Shown here: piece by piece, positions 1-12,354 of the stretch | Numbering within the stretch: the first letter of the stretch is position 1 | How the letters are laid out: each line of letters opens with the position of its first letter | Assembly: GCA_932521025.1 (NCBI GenBank) | Contig: OW051468.1 | Span: 5,332,064-5,396,063, forward strand | Source: Oscheius onirici | Lineage: Eukaryota; Nematoda; Chromadorea; Rhabditida; Rhabditidae | Length of the DNA stretch: 64,000 bases | Reading direction: 5' to 3' | Made by a program: the position numbers and the translations under genes | The notes under the pieces: model-generated | Databases searched by the model: none | Seen by the model: the letters and a program-made list of their open reading frames with translations, nothing else | Told to the model about the DNA's origin: nothing

Positions 1-1640
1 ACTCGGAACAATACGGGCATTGTGAGACTCGAGGGCTCTGTGATTGCTAATGAGTGCTACTGAATATTCCGTCTCGAGTGATCCTCCTCATATCCGGCAT
101 GAATATTTCTGGAAGCTCTCTCTCTCTCTATCAAAGTAAAAGGTCAACCTGTCTGGCAGGTGTGTGGCCAATGTTTCTTCGGCTGTAACACTAAGATACA
201 CTTGTTACAGCCGGCAGAGTCTAAAACAGCCAAAAGATTTACGATTCCCCATCTGGCGCAAATGGAAATTGCCATAGAGAGGTGCCAATATTGGGCCTAA
301 TTGACTACCGTCCCTGACACACCAAATCACAATAAACTAACTGTACGACAACATGTGTCCGTCACGGTGGCGCCCTCGTTCGATCTGGCGCCATTCCGTC
401 AGTCTTTTTCTGAAGATTGAGACAGGAAAATCGATGATTTATGAGAGTTGATCGTAAACTCAAAGTGGTTCCCAGTCAGTCTCTGTATCTCGGTTGGAAT
501 CTGGCGCACTGTGCCTATCAGCTCCTGATGCTAATCTTGAGAAAACTGTCCTCGGAGTTATGCGATTTACGACCCCAGAAAAGACAAATTGCCTCGAATC
601 TTTCAACCTTCGAGCCAGCAGCGTGGTTTTTAATTGTCAATAAAGCCCGGGCAAAATGGGATGCTCAAGTAGTCGGACAGACAGCTGGCGACGACCTTCT
701 CAAGAAATGACCCGGAGAAGCGAGTAAACAGAACCCATATAATTCCACTATCTATTGTTTTGTTGGGGACGGGAAATGAAATATTGACATGTCCTTTTGT
801 GAGCACCTTCAATAGACGGGGGTTCGCCCCAGGTCGAGTGTGCACCTCAGAACAATATGGCCATGCGGCCGACCGAAAGGTGTTCAAGTATTTGGCAGAG
901 CTCGATCCTCACACGCAACACTTTTAGAATAATCGGATTAGCCAGCGGCCGACAGAGTATTTGACACAAGAGTGCCGCTTTTGGAGAGAAGGGTCAGACA
1001 AATACAGGTGTCCTGTGAATCGGCCTATTCTTGGAAGACAACTGATAAATCGTCTCTTTATGTGGCGAGTCCTTTGTTCAAACGTTCAGCTGGCCTTTCC
1101 GGTGTCCCCACCCAAAACGCGACAATTACGTCTTTAGAGTGCTGAAATTTGAGCTGAGTCAGAACACCTGCAATATACGATTCTGAGGTCTCTCTTTCGA
1201 CTGCTGACAGGCATAAGCTGGGGCGGCAGAGGGTAAAGGGCGGCTGTCCGTTTACTGTATCCATCAATTTACGCCCCGTTTCTCTTTTGGAATACATTAT
1301 GCAAACCGAGCCAGATTGCCAAAAACCAGTTGTGGGTCGGGACTAATAGATAGAGAAAGGTCTACCGCTTCCGTACAAACAATTGCAACAATATGCTAAT
1401 TATAGACAGTAGGGGGACCAAAAAAGACCGCCAACTACTCTGCTCTTTCAAACAATACCCTCTCTCCCAGTCTATTATTGTTTTTCGCCACGACGCGTCT
1501 CTAAGGTCAGTTGAGGTGAATTTTCTGCCTGACTGCATGGGCGGTATCTGGGAAACAATATCCGACTGTCCTTGGAGGGGTGTGAAGATGATGATGGGGA
1601 CGAGATCTCAAGTGCCTAGGACTCTCTTACGTAACAAATC
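1..1640. other. No gene recognised
   Basis: I see no frame on either strand with protein-like composition or family resemblance here. A CT-dinucleotide run lies near 117-133, and a perfect hairpin at 181-212 is listed separately. The right part probably holds the promoter and missing first exon(s) of the anosmin gene downstream. Confidence 0.5.
181..212. repeat. Perfect 10-bp inverted repeat (hairpin)
   Basis: GGCTGTAACA at 181-190 is exactly inverted as TGTTACAGCC at 203-212, around a 12-nt loop. No function can be assigned. Confidence 0.6.
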
Positions 1641-1681
1641 GGACATATGCTCACAGTGCTTATTCTCAAGAGCTCATTAAC

Positions 1682-4490
1682 ATGCGTCACAGTCTGATTG
1701 CTCAATTAGATTTAATCTCAGACCTTTTTCAGGACAATGTCGAACAACGTCGCAACCTCAAGCATCAGATCATCCAGATGTGCAAAGATGACGTCCTGTG
1801 CTCGGCTGTAAGTCTTACCAGCTACCATAACTGTCTGTTTGTCTACTCGTTCCAACCAATTCCGTTCACACCACTAAGACCTACGGCAAATAGGCTAATC
1901 GCGGATCGCGGACTGTCCCATGTCTGCTGAGAATGGCAGGGTTACCCGGCGGAAAGCGTTCCAATATGCTCGAATAGAGTCAGTCCATTATACTTGACAC
2001 GCTGACCGGACATATGGTCGTCTGAACATATATCATGTCGTGGATGAACAATGGAACAGATTCCTCTTTATCTCGAGTGAGAGTGTCGGTGAAAGTTTTA
2101 GGGCACCAGATGCCTCGAGAATTCTCGTATCAGAATGCGCTAATTATGACCAGCTGACGGGTTTTGCCATTAGCGAGCGGCAGAGTCAAAGGTTCTAATG
2201 GTTTACGGTAATGGGTTTCATTGCGACATATGCGAGACCTATAAACCGCGAGACGGTTCCGAATTGTTTTGGCGACATCTTCTAAAATGGTTAGCCAGCG
2301 TCAATGGAGCATAATGCCTCAACCTGCAATTAGCGTACACTAATCAAATCAACACCGCTGCCTCATCACAGAATGTTTCAGTGTGCTGTGCCCTGTCGAG
2401 AGAGCTTCATCACCTCAGCAGTCTGTAAGGATAATTGTAAAGAGTCGATGGATCAGACTTCGTGTGAGCAGAGCTGTGACTTCCTCGAAAGAATCTACAA
2501 GGAAAAACCTGGAGCTTGTCCCAAAATGAGCAATTCTTCCAATTATGTAAGAAAAAGTTTGAAAAGAAAAAAGACTTTATTCAGGAATGTACAGCATTGT
2601 GTCATCTGGACGGCGACTGTGGAGAAACTGCCAAATGTTGTTCCTACGGCTGTTCTCGGCAGTGTGTTCAACCAAAAGGCCGAGATCCTCGTCTCCTTCC
2701 CGTTCCCATCTCCATTTCTATCCAAGAAAGGAAGAGAAAACGATCGATCAACATCCGATGGGTTATGCAGAAACTTTCAAAGGAACAGGCCAATGCCAAT
2801 GCGAATCTCTTTGTGGTTCAGTGGAGATGGGGCTTACACACGAACTCGATGACCGAGTGGCAGACTGTCACAGTGGTATAATCTTTTTCAAACTGGATCA
2901 GTTTCCTCATTCAGAGAAACAAGCCCTACGCTATTCTCAAGCATCTTCTCTCTCCGGGTCGATTCTACGAGTTCCGAGTCGGAGCAGTCAGTCAGTTTGG
3001 AAGTTTAGGCTTCAGCAAACCTTCTGAACCGTTCAAACTCTCCAAAGGTAGTAATTTCTTCTTCCCTCTGATTATAAAAATTCAGAAGCAAAGGCGCCCG
3101 GACCACCAAAAGATCTGGCTCTTGGAGCGACTCGTCTGACACCTGTTAGTCTCTGGAACCAGATGGTACAGTGGGCACCGCCACTCAGTGACTTACCCAT
3201 AAAGAACTATCAGGTTTGACATCTGAACAGAGTAAACAAGTCTTCTTTTCCAGGTCTCTTGGGCGGCCAGTTCTTCTGCCGAAGCGGAGTCATTCGAGGA
3301 GATGATGAGGAGAAAAGCCACTCTCGATACACACGACAAAAGAAGTGCTGACGAAGATGAAGACGCCTGGGGAATCGAGGCTCGTGATCGACACTCAGTA
3401 GTGGTGCCGAGTCACACCACCCAAACTGAAATCTCTGGACTCTTCCCCAACTCTGTCTACATTGTCGAAATTCATTCGGTGGTCGAGTCAACCGAGGGCG
3501 AGCTTCAAGGAGAGAAGGGAATCATCTTTGTCCGGACTGCTGATGCCTACACTGGAGAAATGAGTACGACCGAGGACTCTTCGCTAAACGTGCCTGTGAA
3601 CACAGCAGAAAGCGAAGAAGGAAGTCCGGTACAAGACGTTGACGTGCAGACGCCATTCTTCGAGCAAGGAGAACTCCAAACGAGCATCAATTGGCTCGAT
3701 GCCAGAGTCTGTGGGCCAGGAAGAACTGTCTTTGTTGTGAAAGTCAAGAAGGGAGAGTGCAGAGAGTATCAGACTCACACAATGGATGCCAGGTATTTGT
3801 AGATTGATAACATTTTCAAGTAATTTTCTTAGATGGCACGACATCAAAGTGAGCGAGTGTGCAGCCGTTCTGCGAGGTCTTTCTTTCGACTGTGACTATC
3901 ATGTTCAGATCGCGGACAGTTCTCGTCCGGAGGTAAAGCATTCCAAAGTGCCAAATAATACGAATGCGTTTCAGGCGGCTATTACGACGACATTCTCAAC
4001 TCAGCCCTGCGACCAGACACCTTCGGCCGTTGCGATACCCTGTCTCTCCTTGACTACTCCACTCTTGTGCTCTGCTCAAGGAGCAACAGTCTCTTGTAAA
4101 TGGAGCAAAGATCGGGAACAGAACCAGGATACGGTCATCGGGTATAGAGTTGTTCTGTCCTCGACTAACCGAGACGTCCACAACATTACTATCAATCCGC
4201 CTCAAACTCGAGAAATCTCCTATGAGCAGTTGAAGGAAGGAGAGATGTACACTGTCGAGGTATATCTGTTTTGCTATTCTAAAAACAGAAAAATTTAGGT
4301 TCAATCGATCACAAACAAGGGAATGGGCAACTCGTTCTCTACTAACTTCATAGCTCCTACTCTCTTCGACTCGAATCTCATCAGTCATTTCCCAGGAGGA
4401 GCCATCATCGAGCTGCCATTAGAAGCTAGTAGTACCATAAGATTCAGTCTGATCTACACCCTTTTGTTCCTTCTCCTAAGGCTCCTCTAA
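1682..4490 (+). CDS. kal-1: Anosmin-1 / KAL-1 homologue (WAP + 4 FNIII)
   Basis: Extracellular matrix or cell-surface protein of the anosmin family, which acts in neuronal migration and axon branching. Exons read: (5' uncertain) 1682-1807, 2382-2546, 2585-2875, 2915-3047, 3086-3213, 3254-3792, 3833-3932, 3975-4259, 4299-4490; introns are 38-42 nt except the 574-nt first one. In order the product shows an anosmin cysteine-rich region (C-x5-C-x2-C-x3-C across the first junction), a WAP domain (2513-2680, ending CCSYGCSRQC) and four fibronectin III domains. The C terminus is a hydrophobic tail (IRFSLIYTLLFLLLRLL), which I infer to be a GPI signal or membrane anchor. The phase-0 junction 1807/2382 restores the conserved cysteine spacing better than the Met at 2373 would. 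No signal peptide is visible, so at least one 5' exon is missing. Family assignment is strong; the 5' end is not. Confidence 0.88.
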
Positions 4491-4689
4491 CTGAGAATTC
4501 CTCCATCCAAACGGGTTCACTATTTGCCTGCCTTTTTGTCTGTTCCTCTTTGGAATAGTTTTTTGTAGATAGTCTACGGGTTCTAGTCAGATTCGGAACA
4601 GTTTCCCCCTCAGAACTGTCTCCTGTGTGATATTGTGCGTGTCTACAGTCATAAAGATTGAAAAACATTTATTACCTGCCACTTTTAGC

Positions 4690-5276
4690 TCAATCAGAGA
4701 TGGCTTTGTAATTTGTCCATACGTGACGGTAGCTCTTCTGGAAGGAGTAGACGTAGAAGATTGTCTGGAGCACGATGAGACCGCCGTAGAGCAGAGAAAG
4801 TTCGGGCACGAGGTCGTTCTCGTCCGATGAAAACTTTTCCAAGTCCAGATTCCAGTAGTAGACGACCAGAGAGGACGAAACTCCAGCTAGAACTCTATTA
4901 TCCGTATGAATAAAAAAAGACTACCTGTGAACTGGAAGAAGGAGAGGCCGAGAAAGTGAAGACTGTGGAGAGGTAGAAAGAGCCAGAAAACTGTCTGGAT
5001 GAGAGAGACGACGACGGAGGAGAGGAGAAGAATACATAGAACGCGGTAGAAGGCGAATGAACAGAAGACGACTGCATCCAAAGACTGTGACTGGAGAAGA
5101 CACAGCTCGGTCACATTGGAACCGAAAGAACACCAGCAGGACGAAGCAGGGGAGCTGGAAACACCTCCAATTACATGAACAGATTCAAAAATCATACCCA
5201 GAAGAAAGAAGAGGGTGTAGCAAAAGATAGAGAATAGAAATTTCCGTCGATTTGAAGAACAACGTGATCCAGACAT
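4690..5276 (-). CDS. Four-pass membrane protein, unrecognised family
   Basis: Two exons (5276-4925, 4886-4690) joined over a 38-nt intron give 182 residues. Four hydrophobic segments are visible: residues about 12-37 after a basic start (SNRRKFLFS), two closely spaced segments in the middle (VLCILLLSSVVVSLIQTVFW and the following FLPLHSLHFLGLSFFQF), and LSLLYGGLIVLQTIFYVY near the C terminus. The loop after TM1 has four cysteines and an NVT glycosylation site, a claudin/tetraspan-like plan, but I see no diagnostic motif. An alternative start at 5291 with a 44-nt intron would remove TM1, and I prefer the unspliced start. The AATAAA equivalent on this strand (4673-4668) lies 17 nt past the stop. 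The next upstream gene on the same strand ends only 86 nt away. Confidence 0.7.
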
Positions 5277-5362
5277 CGGCTTTCCACATCTTGTGTTGAA
5301 GTGACTTTTAATTGAAAGCTAACTAACAATTAGGCAAAATAAAAAAGTTTTGAAAAGACAAT

Positions 5363-5678
5363 TTACTGAAGATCCATCTGATCAGTATTGACGGATTTGC
5401 CTCTTCGTGCGTTTAGCATCGTGTAACGGAGCCAGCAGTAGGTCGCACAGCGCTTGATCCTCTCCTGTTCCCGTTGGCTCGTCTCTTCGGCCACTTTCTC
5501 CTCTCTGGCCGTCTTCTCCGTCTTGTACTGCTTCAGAATCATGGAAATTCGGCAAAGACTCACGATGACGACCAGAGCCAGACCGACTAGTGGCAGAACA
5601 GCCGCAACCAGCATAATATAGTACTTGATCAAACTGAATTTTTGGGTTAGAAATTGGAAAGAAAAGCATTTACTTCAT
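5363..5678 (-). CDS. Small single-pass membrane protein, hypothetical
   Basis: The model is a 5-nt first exon (ATGAA, 5678-5674), a 40-nt GT-AG intron (5673-5634) and exon 2 (5633-5363), giving 91 residues. The product begins MNLIKYYIML, followed by a hydrophobic helix (VAAVLPLVGLALVVIVSLC, about residues 10-28). A charged cytosolic-looking tail rich in K, E and R follows, with two cysteines and YCWLRY. No family recognised. Met-9 (5633-5607 region) could also serve as start without splicing. The stop is 86 nt upstream of the four-pass membrane gene on the same strand, so the two may be co-transcribed. Confidence 0.6.
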
Positions 5679-7944
5679 GGCGAGGAGAGTTGAGTAACTT
5701 CTTCAAAAGCGAATTCTTTTCGTTAACTTGTCATGACTTGTTATATTCTAGCTAAAAGCAATATTCTCGACCCTTGAGCTGTTTTTAGTCCCCGACTCTC
5801 GTTCAGTTCTCTTCGTGGCAACAACAGCCTCCATCTGTAAACAACTTTCTCCACGTGGGGAAGCCTGTTTATAGTGCAATCGATTGTGAAATGGTTAGAA
5901 AAGTTGAGGAAATTCAAAGAGAAGAACCTTTTGGAATCCATTTCATGTGTCTTTTTTAGGTCCCTAGAATTCCCTGAGGGACCCTGTTCTCTGTTCTTGC
6001 CAGTCCCGGACGTCGTTGTTTTTCACTTCGGGCTTCCCGCATCGAAAAATACGCTCTATCAGCTGTTTTGGCATGCTGCCAACTCCCGCCCAACAGCTAT
6101 TCAATCGTATCGAGAAGGCGGAAATGAGCTTCATTCGAGAGTCCAAACTTTTCCTCAAACTGTTGGGAAATGGAAATTAAATAAGAGACAAATATTAGTA
6201 TAAAGTAGTGGAGGAGTGAGTCAAAAAACAGGGCAAAATAGGCAAGGGAAGGATGGACAGATGGAAAATAAAAACAGAAGAGCCTCCTCTCTCCAGCGCC
6301 TGTTTATATATGTAACTCGCTCCAGACACTGATCAACAACTCGACCACACAGCAGTCCGACGAGGATAAAAGAGGTCTGTTTGTCAGACTGGATATTTTG
6401 GATATAAGTCGAATTCCATACCATAAACATCCTTAGAAAACATGTTTTCCGCTCATTGTTTTGCCATCCCCTCGACTTACTCTCCCTACTTTACTTTTCC
6501 CTATTCTTGGTCAAATTCTAGACTGTACTCATATTTTACTCTGATATACGGTAGAATTCATTCCGCTCCCCTCACAGTCCTCTCATTGAACGTGGTCTTT
6601 CTGGTCCGAAGGACAGAATAGTCTAGTCGACCCTGGCAGTCTCTAACCGGCAGACAGCGCTGGAGATGACGAGGAGAGCGACGAGGAAGCGACCGAGAGA
6701 CGCAGGGGGTTGTTTTCGAGGCCTGAGGGCAGTCCGACTGAAAAACAAGCTGCAAGGATCCATGAGCAGAGAGACTCTTTGCACAGATTACGGTGTCATG
6801 TATAGTTTTTAATGAGTCGGAACTACTGTAGACTTTGGGAACTGGTAGAATGACTCATTCCGAGTCTTAAAAATATCTTTTCGAACCGACTTTATATCAC
6901 CCAGAGCAACCAGTCAAAACACTCTTTGACCCATCCCGTTAAAAACCATATGTGTGTGCATTCCACATCAGTATGTAGAGGGTCAGAGCGTCGCTCTTTG
7001 CCTTTGAAACACGACTGTAGAGTTATAATGATAATTTCAATGGAACAGATGTTTTGCGAGAAGAATCTTGTAAGAAATTATAGGCATTTTTGATCAGTTC
7101 TCAACCCGGAACCTGGCGCAACAGGATCTATACTCTAAGAACATTGCTTGAAACTCTGGACTGGTTATGTTCCTAACTGTTATGTATTCTTCGGAAAACT
7201 ATTCTCTCTGAAACACCTCTAAAGAATTCTTTCTTTCCCTGCAAACTTTGTCCCATGAGCCATAGCAGTCTTGATTATCGGCACTGTCCTCATTTTCCCC
7301 TTTCTGTTTTCGAGTTCCTCGCACGTACCCGACCACGTCATAATATGAGCGCTCTCTCCTGTGAAAAACATGTCGATTATAAGGTAGCTTCATTGATTTA
7401 TAAGAGGAGGAGTGATAAAATACATCGGCCACAAAGTTTGTGTCAGCTATAAAAACATCCACATTATACATACAGAGTCAGCTGTGGTTCCTTCTTTTCA
7501 ACAACGAGAGATAGAGGAGAGGGGCTGGGAGAGAACAAAAAGTTTGGGGTGCCCGACGAATGCGGCGAAAGACGCGACTCGGATCGTCCTCGAGGCGATG
7601 CGAGTCGAGGCTGGCGGTGAGAAAAGACAAATACAGAGAGAAAACTAGACAAATCTGGAGGACAGCTATATACAGGGCGGAATCACATTCGGGGGTTCGC
7701 TGCGAGGTAGAACAACGGGAGGTTTTTTCTGGTTGGGGAGATGGGCAAAATAGAAATCTCTCAGGAGGGGGACCTACAGAAAACTCGTTTTGTGCATTTA
7801 CAGGTAGGAAAGTGGGGGTCAGAGTCTTGAGAGACTACTGACCGCTGACCAGAAGAAACAGAAATGGAACCGGCTACAGAGATAGAAGTGGGACAGGGTC
7901 CAAATATTGGACAATTACACGCAGCGGACACCCAGCTCTTCTTT
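5679..7944. other. Intergenic; no confident gene
   Basis: This is the 3' flank of the FOXO gene and upstream region of the small membrane gene. The best candidate coding patch is 6073-6180 (+), 35 residues of helical, protein-like sequence (starting MLPTPAQQLF and ending at TAA). I could not build upstream exons for it, so I do not call it a gene. The rest shows nothing I can support. Confidence 0.45.
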
Positions 7945-10249
7945 CTAGAGGTCAAAGTTGATCTGATGGTCGCGAGTCTGGCTCAGCTCGTGACGCAGAA
8001 GCGACTCGACATCCATCTCCATGAGAGGCTGATCCGGCAGTGTCAGATTCTCGAGATCGATGGGCAGAGCAGAGCCGACCGAGGCCGAAACTGACTGTTG
8101 GGCAGCACAAGACTGTGGAGTCGGCTGAGTCTGGGTCTGCCAGTACGACGGGTACAGTCCCAGTCTGAAAAACGGCCTTGTTTCAAAGAACTCTCTAGAC
8201 TATTCATGGAATGCACTATTGTTTTCGAGCTTCTTTTCAATAGAGGCTGCAAACAAACAGTCTTTTAATTATTGCTCTCTCACGCTTGCTGCCGTCAAAA
8301 CACGGAAAACGTACCCGGAAGAAGGAACGGGGAACTTGTTGAGGTGATGATTCCTCAACAGAGGGTTCTGGAACTGCGAAGGACAGCGGACACTGTTCAA
8401 TTCCTGGTACGAAGCTCCATTCTCCTGTTTGACAGACTTTGCCTCCTGCTTGATGTCATTCACCATCGGATTGCGGCACGAAAGAGACATCTAAACTCAT
8501 TTCATTACATTTTCAAGTTTTCAAAAATACCTGATCAGTTCGATCGACAATGTCGTTGGGAATGGCCGGCACATTGTTGCTGTCAATCCAGGGAGGAAAT
8601 TCGAAATCAGTATCGAACGTCGACGGGTTTTCCATGGAAGGAGTGATCCTGTTGGAAGTGCCAGGAACAGAGTTTGAGCTGGCACGAGCACGGAACATCG
8701 GCTCGAATGATCCGGCCTGGAGAGAGTCCTCGTCGGCATACATGTCATGACCGAGAATAGAGTTGTTTGATCCGGCCAGACTGGACACTCCACTGTGCAG
8801 ACCGAGTCTCATGTCCTGCACCCTCTTCTTGGCTCCACGACGCTTCTTGTCAATGGCGGCCTGAAAATGATCGGGGTCATTTGGTCTCGGGTCAACAGTT
8901 GCGGTCTGGGAATGACCTCATGGTCATTAGCCTAAATCCCCTCCAGCTTCTCGGATATCTCTCCCTACCAAATGAACCCCTTTGGTATAAAGTGAGACGA
9001 GATAGAAGACAAAGAGTCTTTGTTCTTACCTTACTGGTAGCATCCATGGTCGAAGCGCGCTGTCGGCGAGGATTCCTGCCAGGCTTGGCATCCGGGTTGA
9101 TGACCCACCACGACGATTTACCGGCTCCTTCATTCTGGATTCGCATGAAACGCGAGTGAAGTGACAAGTTGTGACGGATAGAGTTCTGGAAAAGATTCTC
9201 TTTGTTTCGAACAGGAAGTCTTTTCCCTCTCTAATCTGGTTCGAAATGTTACCCTATAGCCCGAGGGCTCGTGTCTTTTCGGACTGATCTTTGCGCCCTC
9301 GTGAGCGAACGCCGTTCGCCTCACACTGCCTGGTAGCACAAGCCGGTGCCCATTATACAAAGGAGGGCCTCCTCGCAACATGCACGAGGCTTTTGACTCG
9401 GCAAAACAACTCTAATTTTGTACTGAGGGAATTATAGCCGCGCCTTGGTAATTAATGGACAATGACCGTAAAAGCCGTAAATGATTTGACAGTTAAACTG
9501 TTGAGGATCTTTTTCTGCTGGATCGATGGTCTTATCTGATCGGATAAAGGTCATCCGACAGTCAGTTTCGATAGGGATCACAGTCATTTTCTCTCGCTTT
9601 GGATGAGATGACAGATCGGTCGACAGACGGCGCGAGCCTCAAAAAGATCTGACCGACTGAAGGCCTCATATTTTAAAGGCGAAAAAAATTAAAAGTAATG
9701 AAGAAGAGGTCATAGGAGGTGAGATTAGATTGTGTGCGCATAGAGCCGATTATGATAGCATGGGAAAACTTACTTTCCAACCGGCAGCTTCTTCTTGACT
9801 AGAACGTTCTCGAAAATAGGGAATATTATCGGAAAACCACTGATAGATCTCATTTAGTTTTAGCCGGCCATCAGGAGCAGATTCAAGTGCTCGAGCAATA
9901 ATGTCCGAGTAGGATTCTTCGCCTAAAACGGGAGAAATGCTAAAAAGACTAGAAGTGGACAACCCCATGGATTTGGTTTCTTCTGTGCCAATTGATCGGC
10001 GGGCTTCTTTCGACATCGTTTCTTTTTCGGAGGAAGAGGCATCTGTACAGGCATCACACCCAAAGGCATCAGCTGCGTACCCATCGACGTGCTAGGAGTC
10101 GCCGCCAGAAGCTGGGCCACTGTCGGTTCTCGACACATCGGAACACCGTCTTGAAGAGATTGAGTATCGTAGAGATAGGGCTGCATAGGCCAAGTGTAGC
10201 AACGTCCTCGAGGTTCTGGGGGGAAGTCGTCTTCAGTGGACACTTCCAT
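7945..10249 (-). CDS. daf-16: FOXO, DAF-16b-type isoform (alternative promoter and half-forkhead)
   Basis: A second start lies inside the large a-type intron. Exons 10249-9964 and 9922-9774 splice in phase to the shared exon 9185-9030 and the rest of the gene, giving 438 residues. The N terminus [20 protein letters not shown] contains its own AKT motif (RGRCYT). It is followed by a proline- and methionine-rich linker, a basic patch (KKKRCRKKP), and a different first half of the forkhead domain ([12 protein letters not shown] through EEAAGWK). This half differs strongly from the a-type half yet ends at the same residue, so the two are mutually exclusive. The arrangement matches daf-16 a/b of C. 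elegans. Confidence 0.93.
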
Positions 10250-12354
10250 ATTGCTGAGTTAGAGAGAGTGGGTCGAGGTAGGCTCTCAGATGAGGTAGTT
10301 GGAGTGTGAGGTAGATCAAAAGGGGGGCAGGCCAGTGGCCAGCTGAGAGAGGGGCGGTGCCCGAAGACAGCAGCAGCGAGTTATGAGCCAGGCGGGCAAA
10401 AAACGCGGTGTGGGGCGGCGTGGGTCGATTGTGTGTGTATGTGCGGGACGGCCGCGTGTGGTGGAGCGAGACACGGGGGCCGTTTTTTTGGTCGATCGAT
10501 GACAGAGAGACGACCACTGCGCGAGGTCAGGGGTCGGTCACTCGGCTGCCGGACCCTCTCTCGCTTAATCTATCGCCGGGGACACACAGCTGGCTGAGGA
10601 CAAAAAAGGTCTAGAAGAGGGACAAAATGCGCCCAATCAGCTGATTTCCAGCTGCTAATTACTAGGAAAACAAGTAGACGCACAAAACTGCTGTCTTCTC
10701 TTACTTTCGAAAAGGAAAAAGAATAAGGCGACGTCAACAAGAGGAGCAGGCTTCAGAAGCTGGATAGGTGGAACGTATGTGGGGCGTGGTCGGATACTGT
10801 AATTATCAGCTATTGCCTCAGATTCGGTAAATATGCAAGAGAATGAGTTTCGAAAAGTTGTATCACGTGGTCTCTCTGGGTGAGGAAACAAGTCGCAGGA
10901 TCTCTGTTTTGGGCGGGACAAGCCTTGCCAAAACAGCTCTCTTCGTGAAGGACGTCATCAGCCCGTATCCAAGATGAACTTCTGCTTGTTACTCTTCTGA
11001 TGATGCTGTGTGGAGGAGGATCAAAGGGGATTTCGAAGTATTCTTTCTTCTTAACTATACATCCCATCACGTGGTCGAGGATATTTGCCAGTGCCTGCTG
11101 GTGCTTCGCTGTCCCCGAAGGGAAAACACGGGACGAGGACTTTTATCAGACCTTCGGGGACCTAGCTCTCTAATTGCTAAGGCTCTCTGAGTCACATTCT
11201 GGTTGCTCAGAAAAAGTCCCTCTTTTGCCAATTTCCGAGAGAGTCCGCGAGGCATCTTCGCTCACTGACCATTCCTTTCTCGGAAAGAGCCTCGCTTGTT
11301 TTGGTTCGCCTCGTCAAGCTGTCTGATTGTTGCTTCGTAGTCTCTGAACCGTGGAATATCGCAAGAGTTCCCTGTTTCCTGCTCCACTGTTCCTACAGCC
11401 GGTATCTGAGCCCCGAAGCAAAACAGCAAAAGTCAACATTTGGGGGACTGACAAACAGACGAGTAACTGACGTGACTGTTCCATTTTATGGTGCTAACGT
11501 TCCGGACCAGATTTCCCTCTTTTTTATCCAAACAAAAACCAACCTTCCATCCGGCAGAACTGTTAGAATCGCCCTTGTCTCTAAAGTACGGCACATTCTG
11601 GACCATCCATTCGTAAACTGAAAATTGTTATTTGTTGCCGCGTATGGGAACGAAATTTGAAACCTAGTCTTCTATTTTTGAAGCCAAAACAAGAATTCAA
11701 ATTACCTTGGGAAAGAGTCAGTCTCTTTTCGGGACTGCTCATGATGGCCTGGGTGATCAGATCAGCATAGCTCATATTTCCCCACGCGTTGCGGCGGGTC
11801 GTCGACTTCTTCGATCCTGGGAAGTCTAAAAGTTGGAATAAATCCCGTTTGAGAGAGACTAGTACCAGAATCAGAAGTATCTGAAGCACCAGAAGGAGGC
11901 ACACCATTCATGATGGGAGAGGCCATGTTTCCTCCGGGAGAGAAGGTACTGTTGCCATCGGGACTGTGAAGGAGTCCATTGGAAGCAGCCGAAGAAGCTC
12001 CCAATCGTCCGATCTGTTCGGTACTGTCGTAGAGACTGAAAACGTCACAGTTATTCCCCCTCTCTTTGTGGCACATTTTGATCTCAGGACCGGTTTGCAA
12101 CCAAAGCCTCTTAGACTCTCACTTTTGCCCAAAACTTACTTGTCTTCTTCAGGAATCTGTTCATGCATCAAAGGACTATTACTCGACGTTGGCTCCAGAT
12201 TCGGCCTCCTCATGGGCCAAGTGTTACATCTATCACGAGGCATTGGAGACAGTTCCTCCAAAACCTCATCGGAATTTCCGTTGAGGTAAGGACCGGAAAC
12301 ATCGGCACCCAAATGGGTGGGACTGGCCGAACCGGCTCCGCTTCCGACGCTCAT
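7945..12354 (-). CDS. daf-16: FOXO transcription factor, DAF-16a-type isoform
   Basis: Forkhead factor that executes insulin/IGF signalling output (longevity, stress, dauer in C. elegans). Exons 12354-12140, 12035-11866, 11825-11706, 11617-11544, 9185-9030, 8860-8531, 8490-8315, 8164-7945; all phases agree, 486 residues. The N terminus carries an AKT site, PRDRCNTWP. The forkhead begins at [16 protein letters not shown] and is split by an intron after SSAGWK; the shared exon encodes the recognition helix ([17 protein letters not shown]) and wing. A second AKT-type site (RQRAST), a basic stretch (KKRRGAKKR), a third (RARASS) and the C-terminal transactivation segment ([16 protein letters not shown]) follow. 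The 2358-nt intron 11543-9186 contains the alternative b-type exons. No polyadenylation signal was obvious. Confidence 0.95.

Noticed and set aside
2373..2381. ATG at 2373 as the start of the anosmin gene
   Set aside because: Using TTTCAG ending at 2381 as acceptor joins 1807 to 2382 in phase and restores the anosmin cysteine spacing; the ATG would lack the preceding conserved cysteines and a signal peptide.
5874..6203. 109-codon open frame on the plus strand
   Set aside because: No recognisable motif; a different frame at 6073-6180 looks more protein-like, and neither could be extended into a gene model.
11581..11907. Separate gene at the a-type forkhead exons
   Set aside because: The apparent open frame is the unspliced reading of FOXO exons with 40- and 88-nt introns retained.
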